From Paenibacillus terrigena DSM 21567 (GTDB lineage Bacteria; Bacillota; Bacilli; Paenibacillales; Paenibacillaceae), in NCBI RefSeq assembly GCF_000374845.1, contig NZ_KB895412.1, positions 381,056-445,055 of the forward strand: a stretch of DNA of 64,000 bases, written 5' to 3'. This document shows positions 25,788-33,524 of the stretch, one piece after another. The translations under genes and the position numbers were made by a program. The first letter of the stretch is position 1, and every line of letters starts with the position of its first letter. Below the pieces are notes generated by a model that saw only the letters and a program-made list of their open reading frames with translations, did no database searches and was not told the origin of the DNA.

Positions 25788-27149
25788 ATGATGAAGATAA
25801 AGCAATGGGGATTCATTGGATTGGCAAGTGTGATGATGTTGGCAGGATGCAGCAGCGGCAAGGAAGTAGGACCCAAATTGACAGAGGATGGTAAAAAGAT
25901 CGTTGTTATAGGGACTCCCGGATCAACCCGGTTCTTGGAGGAGGCCGAGAAGAAGTTCGAAACTAAGCACCCGGATATCGATATTCAGATCAAGAAATAT
26001 GGACCGGAAGAGAAGAAAAATGACGGTGGTGGCATGGCGACAGGACAAGTGATGACACGCGATGAATATGACCAATTCATTTCACGTCTGAATACGGAGG
26101 TGTTATCCGGCAAAGGTCCCGATATCATGGATACATCAGGTCTATCGCTCGGTGTCTATGCGAACAAGGGAGCGGTCATCGATCTTCATGAGATGATGAA
26201 GAAGGATAACGCGTTCAAGACATCAGACTATTTCGAAGGCTTGTGGAAGGCAACCGAGATTAACGGCGGATTGTATGCATTGCCGACACGTTATTTCGTG
26301 AACACGATGATGGTCAATACCAAACGGCTTGAGCAAGCGAATGTGAAGCTGGATGACGCCAAGTGGACATGGAATGATTTCTTCGATATTGCTGATAAGA
26401 TCAAGAAGTCTTCTAGTGATGAAGTGTATGCGTTAGGAACAAATGGTCCGAAGGGGGAGCTGCTCTATTCCATCGTGGAGGCGGATTACGAGCGTTACGT
26501 ACAGCACGATAAGAAGACGGCGAACTTTGATTCCGATGAATTTAGACAAATGATGCAGCATGTCAAAGGCCTATACGATAAGGGGTTCATCACGAATTAT
26601 GATGGAGGTATAGACAGTATGGACAAATTGATGTTCGTGCAGAATACCTATATTACACCCGATATGTTGGCGGCATTCTCGTACACGCCAGGCTGGAAGA
26701 GCGTTCTTCCTCCGACAGCAGCAGGGACATCTACGGGGCTACCATTCCAACCGATGGGTTCCTATTCGATCAATGCCAAATCGGGTATGAAGGATGAAGC
26801 ATGGCAGTTCTTGAAATTTATGGTCTCGCCTGAAATGCAGCAATCCCCAGAGCTTGGCGGAATCCCGATGCTCAAAGAACTTGTGAACACCAAATTCGAA
26901 GAGATTAAGAAGCAGGTCGCCGATGGTACATCGAAAATGGCTATTCAAATCAATGACCCGAAAGATTTCGCACGTCACGTGGATGAGATGAAATCTATGT
27001 TAGATAATACAGGCAAACCGTCGGCCATGGATCCGAAGATCAGTACAATTATTAGCGATGAGTTTAAAACCTTCATGGACGGTTCGAAGTCAGCGGACGA
27101 AGTTAGTAAATTGATTCAAAATCGTGTAACGACCTATTTGAACGAGTAG
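25788..27149 (+). CDS. Extracellular solute-binding lipoprotein, family 1
   Basis: This is the binding protein of the upstream permeases, 453 residues. It has a lipoprotein signal with lipobox LAGC (Cys21), then a type I periplasmic-binding fold (FLEEAEKKFETKHPDIDIQIKKYG opening; FQPMGSYSINAKSGMKDEAW closing). A Lys/Gly-rich stretch near residues 67-85 (EEKKNDGGGMATGQV) is longer than in typical maltose-type proteins. GGGAGGAG lies 7 bases before the ATG. It ends the operon and a terminator follows. The ligand is probably a sugar or sugar-like compound, on family grounds only. Confidence 0.9.
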   Translation: MMKIKQWGFIGLASVMMLAGCSSGKEVGPKLTEDGKKIVVIGTPGSTRFLEEAEKKFETKHPDIDIQIKKYGPEEKKNDGGGMATGQVMTRDEYDQFISRLNTEVLSGKGPDIMDTSGLSLGVYANKGAVIDLHEMMKKDNAFKTSDYFEGLWKATEINGGLYALPTRYFVNTMMVNTKRLEQANVKLDDAKWTWNDFFDIADKIKKSSSDEVYALGTNGPKGELLYSIVEADYERYVQHDKKTANFDSDEFRQMMQHVKGLYDKGFITNYDGGIDSMDKLMFVQNTYITPDMLAAFSYTPGWKSVLPPTAAGTSTGLPFQPMGSYSINAKSGMKDEAWQFLKFMVSPEMQQSPELGGIPMLKELVNTKFEEIKKQVADGTSKMAIQINDPKDFARHVDEMKSMLDNTGKPSAMDPKISTIISDEFKTFMDGSKSADEVSKLIQNRVTTYLNE

Positions 27150-27160
27150 CCATGTTTGTT

Positions 27161-27206
27161 AGAGACGTCTCAAAAGTCATGCTTATGATTTAGGGGCGTC
27201 TCTTTG
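27161..27206 (+). terminator. Terminator of the importer/adaptor operon
   Basis: AGAGACG-TC at 27161-27169 pairs with GG-CGTCTCT ending at 27203; a loop of about 25 bases and a short T-tract follow. Weaker than the others in this window. Confidence 0.6.
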
Positions 27207-27278
27207 CATTGTCTGAATATCATAAAAATCAGCCCTATTTTGCATAAAAAAGAGGAAGTTCTGGCTGTATAGAGGTTG

Positions 27279-27308
27279 TATAATTAAGAATATTAGAAAG
27301 CGTTATCA
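27279..27308 (+). promoter_or_regulatory. Promoter -10 and CcpA cre site of the esterase gene
   Basis: TATAAT at 27279-27284 is a perfect -10 with only a weak -35 candidate. AGAAAGCGTTATCA (27295-27308) matches 13 of 14 positions of the cre consensus TGWAANCGNTNWCA. It covers the expected transcription start, the classical position for CcpA repression by glucose. Confidence 0.7.
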
Positions 27309-27346
27309 TTCAGATGTTTATGAGATATATAAAGGAGATGGCGAAC

Positions 27347-28462
27347 ATGGTGAAGAACGAAGTGTATGAACAATGGGTCAAGTCCTTGCAGGAACGTACG
27401 GAAGTGGTAGAACGGAAAGGGTCGGAAGTCATCATTAAAAGGCTACCGGATACAGATTCAGTTGGCGAGCTTGATCCGCGTGTGTACGAAATCAATGCAG
27501 AGGCTGCAAAAGCGATGGCTGGTGCGGAATTTCCAGATCCAAGTCAAATGGATATGGTCAGCTTCGCGCTCAAGATGCGTGAATTCATGGGTTGGAAGAA
27601 CTTCGACGTCACAACGACGGAGATTCGTACGGAAGCCAGAATGATCCCGGGCACCGATGTCGAGATTCCGGTTCGTATCTATACACCAGCTGCTGTGGCA
27701 GGCAGACAAGTGCCTGCGATGATCTTCTTCCACGGCGGTGGATTTATGGGCGGTACGCTCGATGTGGTCGAGAATCCATGCAAAGTGATCGCGGAACGTG
27801 CTGAAGCAGTTGTTGTGAGTGTAGATTATCGCCTCGCGCCAGAGCATGCATACCCTGCGGGTCTGACAGATTGCTTCGATGTTGTAAAGTGGGTCTATGC
27901 GAACGCAGAATCGATCGGCGTCAACCGGGAACAAATCGCGGTTAGCGGTGATAGTGCAGGAGGCAACTTGGCAACGGTCTGTGCGATGAAGGATCGGGAT
28001 CAAGGGACGAACATGATCAAGTATCAAGCGTTGATCTATCCAACCACGAATATGGCAGGCACGACAACAGATGACTTTGCATGGACGATCGATCAATATA
28101 CCATCAATAATCATCAGGAATTGATCATGGGCGGGCTCATGGGCATGGGCGGCTCGACCAAAATGCTGGAGCATGTCTATGTGCAAGGTAACGAGCATGT
28201 GGAGCACCCGTACTTATCCCCATTACTTGCAGAAGATCTTAGCGGAATGCCGGAAGCCCTCGTCATCTCGGCGGAATTCGATTACCTGCGTTTAGAGAAT
28301 GAGGCTTATGCTAGGAAGCTAGAGCGTGCAGGCGTGAAGACGAGTTGTATGCAATATAGCGGCATGGATCATGCATTTATGGATAAAATGGGTCAATACC
28401 CGCAGGCAGAGGATTGTATGAATGAGATTGCTAAAGGAATGAAGCGAGTATTCGCATCCTAG
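27347..28462 (+). CDS. Alpha/beta-hydrolase esterase, hormone-sensitive lipase family
   Basis: This carboxylester hydrolase of the HSL (family IV) group has 371 residues and no signal peptide, so it is cytoplasmic. The oxyanion motif HGGG lies near residue 130 (IFFHGGGFMGG), the nucleophile Ser in GDSAGG near 201, the acid Asp in SAEFDYLRLENEAY near 310 and His in GMDHAFMD near 341. All catalytic residues are present. An N-terminal cap region (about 1-90) is typical. AAAGGAG fits the ATG at 27347 (9-base spacing); earlier in-frame ATGs are too close to or before the site. A cre box upstream suggests catabolite repression. Confidence 0.92.
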   Translation: MVKNEVYEQWVKSLQERTEVVERKGSEVIIKRLPDTDSVGELDPRVYEINAEAAKAMAGAEFPDPSQMDMVSFALKMREFMGWKNFDVTTTEIRTEARMIPGTDVEIPVRIYTPAAVAGRQVPAMIFFHGGGFMGGTLDVVENPCKVIAERAEAVVVSVDYRLAPEHAYPAGLTDCFDVVKWVYANAESIGVNREQIAVSGDSAGGNLATVCAMKDRDQGTNMIKYQALIYPTTNMAGTTTDDFAWTIDQYTINNHQELIMGGLMGMGGSTKMLEHVYVQGNEHVEHPYLSPLLAEDLSGMPEALVISAEFDYLRLENEAYARKLERAGVKTSCMQYSGMDHAFMDKMGQYPQAEDCMNEIAKGMKRVFAS

Positions 28463-28470
28463 GAACCAGG

Positions 28471-28513
28471 AACCTTCAAGATCACGTTAAGTTGTGGTTT
28501 TGAAGGTTTTTGT
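28471..28513 (+). terminator. Terminator after the esterase gene
   Basis: AACCTTCAA / TTGAAGGTT stem with a loop of about 20 bases followed by TTTTTG. Confidence 0.75.
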
Positions 28514-28606
28514 TTATTTGTCGTTCGAATCGCACGAATGACATAAATGTGACATCCGACTAATAAGGTATTATATTGGCGGAGTTCGAAATAGGAGGGT
28601 TGCCCT

Positions 28607-29356
28607 TTGCGATGGATATCTGCAGCACGGTCGAGTGCGGGTGGAAGGCCACAGAATGAGGACAGCTTGTTGGAATGGGTACGAGATTGCAAGGGGTGCT
28701 ATGTCGTCGCGGACGGCATGGGCGGCCACCGTGGAGGAGAAGTAGCTGCTTCCATTGTGACGAGTGCATTTGCGACGGCTTTTGCGGCTGTGGAGCCGCT
28801 GAGTCATGCGAGTTTAACGAAGGTGCTCCTACACACGCATGATGAAGTGAGACGAGCACAGCACGATATTCATACACTATCGGGGATGAACTCGACGGTT
28901 GTAGCGTTGTGTCGCCAGGATGAGACCGTGCTCTGGGGACATGTTGGTGATTCAAGATTATATCATCTGCGTGATGGGCGGATTATCGAACATACAAGGG
29001 ATCATAGTGTCTGCCAATCGCTTGTGGATCGCGGTGAGATTATGCTGCAGGATATTCGATTCCACGAGGATCGCAGTCAGCTTTTGTGTGGCGTCGGCAT
29101 GGCAGGTGAACTACGGGGGGAAGTCTTGCTGAAGCCTTGTTCGGTGCAACCGGGTGATGCTTTTCTGCTATGTACGGATGGATGGTGGGAGTACGTCATT
29201 GAACCGGAGATGGAGGTTGACTTTATGAAGTCTCAGAATCCAGCAGAGTGGCTGTCGCGCATGGAAGAGCGTATCGTGAAACATGCTCAAGTCGGCCATG
29301 ATAATTATTCAGCCATTGCCGTGTGGGTAGTCGAATCGGAGTCTGACCATGAATAG
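28607..29356 (+). CDS. PP2C-family serine/threonine protein phosphatase
   Basis: This 249-residue metal-dependent phosphatase (PPM family) removes phosphate from Ser/Thr residues. Metal-binding motifs are present: NEDS near residue 17, VADGMGGHRGGEVAA near 35-50, GDSRLYHLRDG near 108, LCTDGWWEYV near 180 and the closing HDNYSAIAVWV. The start is TTG, with AGGAGGG seven bases upstream. Stk1/PrpC-type phosphatases usually sit beside a PASTA kinase, but no kinase is adjacent here. The DGWWE variant of the usual DGL(T/S) motif recalls PP2C proteins of type VI secretion or FHA loci. A long terminator follows, so it is a single-gene unit. Confidence 0.9.
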   Translation: MRWISAARSSAGGRPQNEDSLLEWVRDCKGCYVVADGMGGHRGGEVAASIVTSAFATAFAAVEPLSHASLTKVLLHTHDEVRRAQHDIHTLSGMNSTVVALCRQDETVLWGHVGDSRLYHLRDGRIIEHTRDHSVCQSLVDRGEIMLQDIRFHEDRSQLLCGVGMAGELRGEVLLKPCSVQPGDAFLLCTDGWWEYVIEPEMEVDFMKSQNPAEWLSRMEERIVKHAQVGHDNYSAIAVWVVESESDHE

Positions 29357-29424
29357 GAGCATAAGTAAACCGCCTGACAATGCGTAGTGTGCTGCGCTGT
29401 CAGGCGGTTTACTTATGCTCGTTT
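29357..29424 (+). terminator. Very long terminator between convergent phosphatase and chemoreceptor genes
   Basis: A perfect 23-bp stem (29357-29379 and 29398-29420) with an 18-base loop is followed by GTTTTC. It is positioned to stop transcription from either side. Confidence 0.88.
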
Positions 29425-29428
29425 TCGA

Positions 29429-31435
29429 TTATACTTTGAACTTACTGACCATTTCTTGTAGTTCGTTAGCTAAGGTGCTGAGAGATTCGGAAGCCGATAG
29501 AATCTCCTCCATGGAATGGTGCTGATCATTCGCTGATTGTGAGATCCCACTTAGCTTATTTGCGGAGTCCTTCAGAATGACCGACATCTCATGGGCAGAA
29601 GCGGATACCTCTTCGGTTCCTGCGGAGATTTGTTCTGTGACAGCGGAAACCTCTTGAATCTGATCATTCACATGCTGGACAGAACGTTGAATGCGTTCAA
29701 AGGTCGTACCGGCCTTCTCGACTTGCACGACGCTCATATCCACTTCCGTCAGTCCGTCTTTCATCGAAGCTGCTGCTTGGTTGATGGATCGCAGGATCTC
29801 ATGAATATGACTGGAGATATGATTCGTCGCATGCCCAGTCTCTTCAGCTAGCTTGCGTACTTCACCGGCTACGACAGAGAATCCTCTGCCATGCTCTCCG
29901 GCCCTTGCAGCTTCAATGGAGGCATTCAAAGCTAATAAGTTGGTCTGATTGGCAATCTCGGATATGAGCTGAACCGTCTGCTGAATGGCTTGGGATTTCG
30001 TCTCGAGTGACTCTATCATGGACGCCGTATTGGCGACGGTATGGCTCATTCTAGCCATTTGATCCTTGGCATGGTGAATCTCTTGATTGCCGACCGTGAC
30101 CTCCTGTACGACCGATAGTGCCGTATCCGCTACGGTAGATGCAGAGACCGTGATCGTCTGAATGCCGGTTGCCATTTCTTCCATTGCAAGGCTTGTTTGT
30201 TCCGACCCTTGAACCTGAATATCCGATCCCCGTACAATGTCGTCTACTGACTTTACAATATGTTCAGACGATTGGGTCGAATCGTTCGCAATGGCGGTCA
30301 GCTCCTCGGAAGACGCGGCGACGTGCTCCGTCGTCTGCGTAATCTTGCGAATCATCTCGGCGAAGGAGCTGAGCATGAGATTGATATTTTCCTTGGCCTT
30401 CTCCAGCTCGTCTCTACCTTTCACTTGCAGCCTGAGTGTCAGATCGCCTTGGGATACCTTGGCCATCATATTGGAGATATCCAGGATCGGTCTTGTCATG
30501 TACGATGCGACGTATACAGCGATGAAGGATATGATAATCGCAGAGATCAGGATAACGAGAAGTGCTCTGATCTGAATTTGCTTCACGCCCTGGTACACAT
30601 CTTTCTCAGGAGCCGTTACGATCAGCTTCCATCCTGCAGCTTGTATTGTCGAATATGCAGCAGATCTAGAGCCTTCCTTCTCGGGGTAGGCCATATGTCC
30701 ATGTTCATTTTGGAATACGGAATTCTCATAAATAGAGACTTTCTCCGGCAGTGCGAATGCTTTGAAGTCTTTGCCGACCTTCTTCTCGTCCGGATGGGCG
30801 ATATACATCCCATCGGATGACAAGAGATATGCATAGCTGGATTCATCTAGCTTAATACCCTTGATCCGCTCGAGCAGTGTGCTCGCATCGATTTCGGGTT
30901 GAATGGCGCCGATAAATTCGCCCTGATTGCTCAGAATAGGAATCTCGAGGAATATGGTATATTTATTTGAAATTGCGTTTTTATAGACATTGGACACCAT
31001 GACCTTCTTGTCCTTCATGACCTGCATGACATTGTCGAATTTCGTTCCATCCAGTTTATCGCCATTGGTGTCGGTGAGTTGGGCGTTGCGGTCGATAAAG
31101 GTGATAACACTCACATCGGGGTCGCTTTGCTCCACCAGCGTCAATTTCGAGAGGATGTTGTTCACATCGCCGTTCTTAAAATCAGGGTTTTTCTGAATCA
31201 GTTCTTCGATTGAATTGATCTTCTCGTTGAGCCATGCGTTAATGAAATCGGCACCAATCTGGGCTGCTTGTGTCTGTTCATCGATGGCCTTCTGTTTGAG
31301 CTCTGTGGAGGCTTGAGCGCTTAGAATAAATGTTAAGGCAAGCATCGGAACTAATGAGAGGAATAAGAAGATTGCAATGAATTTTACTTTCAGGATACTG
31401 AGTTTACGTGCCCAATTCTTAAAACCTTTTGTCAT
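29429..31435 (-). CDS. Methyl-accepting chemotaxis protein with dCache sensor
   Basis: This transmembrane chemoreceptor has 668 residues. A short cytoplasmic start and membrane segment 1 lie near 16-40. A dCache-type ligand-binding region (about 45-285) includes [22 protein letters not shown]. Membrane segment 2 lies near 290-312, then HAMP (313-368), and a long helical signalling domain with the hairpin tip [20 protein letters not shown] near residue 500 that contacts CheA/CheW. It ends MVSKFKV, with no CheR-binding pentapeptide. AAGGAGAG precedes the ATG. The ligand is unknown, though dCache sensors commonly bind amino acids or organic acids. It is a lone gene. Confidence 0.95.
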   Translation of the reverse strand: MTKGFKNWARKLSILKVKFIAIFLFLSLVPMLALTFILSAQASTELKQKAIDEQTQAAQIGADFINAWLNEKINSIEELIQKNPDFKNGDVNNILSKLTLVEQSDPDVSVITFIDRNAQLTDTNGDKLDGTKFDNVMQVMKDKKVMVSNVYKNAISNKYTIFLEIPILSNQGEFIGAIQPEIDASTLLERIKGIKLDESSYAYLLSSDGMYIAHPDEKKVGKDFKAFALPEKVSIYENSVFQNEHGHMAYPEKEGSRSAAYSTIQAAGWKLIVTAPEKDVYQGVKQIQIRALLVILISAIIISFIAVYVASYMTRPILDISNMMAKVSQGDLTLRLQVKGRDELEKAKENINLMLSSFAEMIRKITQTTEHVAASSEELTAIANDSTQSSEHIVKSVDDIVRGSDIQVQGSEQTSLAMEEMATGIQTITVSASTVADTALSVVQEVTVGNQEIHHAKDQMARMSHTVANTASMIESLETKSQAIQQTVQLISEIANQTNLLALNASIEAARAGEHGRGFSVVAGEVRKLAEETGHATNHISSHIHEILRSINQAAASMKDGLTEVDMSVVQVEKAGTTFERIQRSVQHVNDQIQEVSAVTEQISAGTEEVSASAHEMSVILKDSANKLSGISQSANDQHHSMEEILSASESLSTLANELQEMVSKFKV

Positions 31436-31709
31436 GGTGTTCTCTCCTTCATGTCTTGTTGGTTCTGTCGATCCTGTGGTTGGAGGCTCTAATAGTAAAT
31501 CATCGGAATATGTTTCCCATTTTTTTAGTTATTTTTGGATGGAATTTGGTAAGATGGGGTCATGTTTTGTTGAAAAGGAGATCGTAGTATGAGCGTTTTA
31601 TTCTCGTCATGTTGATGGGGCTTACGATGTCGGGCGATTCTATCAGAAGCAAGCTGGATTACACGCGCAGGAGTCTAGCATATAAAGAAAGATTGATCAT
31701 TTGGTAATC
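31436..31709. other. Non-coding stretch between chemoreceptor and Bcr/CflA exporter genes
   Basis: No gene is supported here. AAAAGGAG followed by ATG at 31589 opens a frame of only eight codons (MSVLFSSC). A neighbouring frame reads on for about 40 residues (ERFILVMLMGLTMSG and onward) without its own start. Together these could be a decayed gene start, but I recognise no family. The exporter's promoter and operator begin at 31693. Confidence 0.4.
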
Positions 31710-31728
31710 TGTAATTATAATAGTTACA
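31693..31728 (+). promoter_or_regulatory. Promoter of the Bcr/CflA exporter with shared 19-bp operator
   Basis: TTGATC (31693-31698), 17 bases, TATAAT (31716-31721). TGTAAT-N7-GTTACA (31710-31728) brackets the -10 exactly as at 20534-20552; 16 of 19 bases agree between the two sites. A common repressor is the simplest reading. Confidence 0.7.
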
Positions 31729-31762
31729 GGAATCGTAGTAACTAGATAATGGAGTGTTAGAA

Positions 31763-33001
31763 ATGAAAAATGTAACAAACGAGACGATTATAGCGGATTC
31801 ACCCAGACGTCTCGCTCGATTATGGATTATCCTGCTGCTCGGAGGGTTATCTGCCTTCGCGCCGCTTACGATCGATATGTATTTGCCTGCGCTGCCGGAG
31901 CTTGCGCAGGATTTTGGTACGAACGCGTCATTCGCACAGATGAGCTTGACCGCCTGCATGTTCGGCATTTCCTTCGGGCAATTGATTATAGGCCCGTTAA
32001 GTGACCTGTGGGGACGACGTAATCCGCTGATGGTGGGGTTGATCATCTATGCTGTGGCATCCATCATCTGTGTGCTCGCGCCTTCAATTGAGTCGTTCAT
32101 TGTTCTTCGGTTCATTCAAGGGGTAGGCGGTGCGGCGGGGATTGTCATCTCGCGTGCGGTTGTCCGAGATATGTATTCGGGCTCCGAAATGACTAGATTC
32201 TCTGCGATGCTGTCGCTCGTGAATGGCGTAGCGCCAATTATCGCACCGATCTCGGGCGGTCTATTGCTTAAGTTCACCTCATGGCGTGGTGTATTTATTG
32301 TATTGTGTGTGATCGGTGTGCTCATGTTCTTGGGTGTCATCTTCGGTCTCCGTGAGACACTGCCGTCGAACCGCCGGTTGAAAGGCGGGATTACAGGCAC
32401 ATTCCGTTCCTTCGGTTCTTTGTTCCGGGACCGTGTGTTTATGGGTTATGCCTTGTCGCAGGGACTTGTGCTGGGCGCCATGTTCGCGTATATCTCAGGC
32501 TCCCCGTTTGTCTTACAGGAGATTTACGGGGTGACACCACAGATGTTCAGCTTGATCTTCGCGATCAACGGGATTGGCATTATCCTTGCGAGCCAAGTGA
32601 CCGGACGTCTTGCGGGTCGCGTTAGTGAGACGAAGCTGCTTCACTATGGCTTAGGACAAGCAAGTATCGCAGGCATTCTGCTGTTCGTGATGATTCTGCT
32701 CGATATCGGAATCATGGGCTTGCTCATCCCGCTATTCTTCGTCGTATCCAGCGTGGGGATCGTATCAACGGCGACCTTCACCCTTGCAATGCAGAATCAA
32801 GGCAAGGCTGCTGGTAGCGCATCGGCATTGATTGGACTGATGTCGACGATATTTGGCGGCATTATGGCGCCATTGGTTGGTATCGCAGGCAGTCATACGG
32901 CGGTGCCAATGGGCCTCATTATCGCATTACTTGGCGTGCTTGCGGTATTATGCTATGTCGTGATGGTACGCGGTGCGAAGCAATCGGTATCGATGAAATA
33001 A
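31763..33001 (+). CDS. MFS drug exporter, Bcr/CflA subfamily
   Basis: This proton-driven efflux pump of the major facilitator superfamily has 412 residues and twelve membrane segments. Typical Bcr/CflA marks are FAPLTIDMYLPALPELA near residue 34, the loop motif GPLSDLWGRRNPL near 78-90 and the motif C-like GVAPIIAPISGG near 160. Substrates of relatives include bicyclomycin, sulfonamides and other drugs; the one here is unknown. GGAG lies eight bases before ATG 31763; the GTG at 31754 overlaps it. The promoter shares an operator with the oxidoreductase gene at 20.6 kb. A terminator follows. Confidence 0.92.
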   Translation: MKNVTNETIIADSPRRLARLWIILLLGGLSAFAPLTIDMYLPALPELAQDFGTNASFAQMSLTACMFGISFGQLIIGPLSDLWGRRNPLMVGLIIYAVASIICVLAPSIESFIVLRFIQGVGGAAGIVISRAVVRDMYSGSEMTRFSAMLSLVNGVAPIIAPISGGLLLKFTSWRGVFIVLCVIGVLMFLGVIFGLRETLPSNRRLKGGITGTFRSFGSLFRDRVFMGYALSQGLVLGAMFAYISGSPFVLQEIYGVTPQMFSLIFAINGIGIILASQVTGRLAGRVSETKLLHYGLGQASIAGILLFVMILLDIGIMGLLIPLFFVVSSVGIVSTATFTLAMQNQGKAAGSASALIGLMSTIFGGIMAPLVGIAGSHTAVPMGLIIALLGVLAVLCYVVMVRGAKQSVSMK

Positions 33002-33015
33002 CTCGTAACATCAAG

Positions 33016-33070
33016 AAGACCTCGCTTGGAGGATGGACGGTGGCGTTCAACCCAGGTGAGGTCTTTTTTT
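33016..33070 (+). terminator. Terminator after the Bcr/CflA exporter gene
   Basis: AAGACCTC (33016-33023) pairs with GAGGTCTT (33058-33065), with partial pairing inside, then a T-run. It lies just before the convergent SASP gene end. Confidence 0.8.
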
Positions 33071-33085
33071 GATCTTCATTCCGAC

Positions 33086-33283
33086 TTACCGCTTCGACAA
33101 TTGCAATCCCATCTGTACAAGCCGCTTGGTCATGCCTCCGCCAATCGTGCCGATATCTTTCGTAGACATTTTGCCGTAATAACCGTCCTCAGGCAGCGAA
33201 ATACCGAGTTCCTGTGCGATCTCCATTTTCATTTGGGCTAGCGCAAGCTGCGCCTCGGGTACCAATTTACTGTTTCTCGCCAT
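33086..33283 (-). CDS. Small acid-soluble spore protein, alpha/beta type
   Basis: This 65-residue DNA-coating protein of the spore core protects DNA from UV and heat and is degraded on germination. It shows the two conserved family blocks: EIAQELGI (the GPR protease cleavage region) near residue 22, and YYGKMSTKDIGTIGGGMTKRLVQMG near 40-59 (GxxTxxxxGxxGGxMxKxLV pattern). A sigG-like promoter lies upstream. It is a lone gene between two exporter genes. The family call is very firm and shows that the organism sporulates. Confidence 0.95.
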   Translation of the reverse strand: MARNSKLVPEAQLALAQMKMEIAQELGISLPEDGYYGKMSTKDIGTIGGGMTKRLVQMGLQLSKR

Positions 33284-33318
33284 GATGCATACACGCCTTT
33301 CAATTCAATTTTAGGGTT

Positions 33319-33348
33319 ATTTTGTCAACAACGGATACGTTCTATACA
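33319..33348 (-). promoter_or_regulatory. SigG-type (forespore) promoter candidate for the SASP gene
   Basis: On the minus strand GTATA (33348-33344), 18 bases, CAAAATA (33325-33319) fits the sigG pattern gHATR-N18-CATnHTA with one mismatch in the -10. The -10 lies 36 bases before the ATG. Confidence 0.55.
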
Positions 33349-33524
33349 AATATTTGGAAAATGAATGTAATGAAAAATCCATTTGCAGTAGGAGGTGAAT
33401 TTCCGTCTCGAGACCGAGGTGGATTCACATCGGCGCAGTACAATAGAGAAGCAGTGCCAACATGGAAGAATGTTAGGCAGTTAGGCAGATCGGCATTGTA
33501 AGAACAAGAGATAGAGGTGGATCG

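Noticed and set aside
27458-28207. 249-codon antisense frame within the esterase gene
   Set aside because: His/Cys/Ile-rich shadow of a strongly supported alpha/beta hydrolase; no ribosome site.
31589-31700. Candidate small gene after AAAAGGAG at 31573-31580
   Set aside because: The frame from ATG 31589 stops after eight codons; continuing frames have no start. Listed only as a possible decayed gene.
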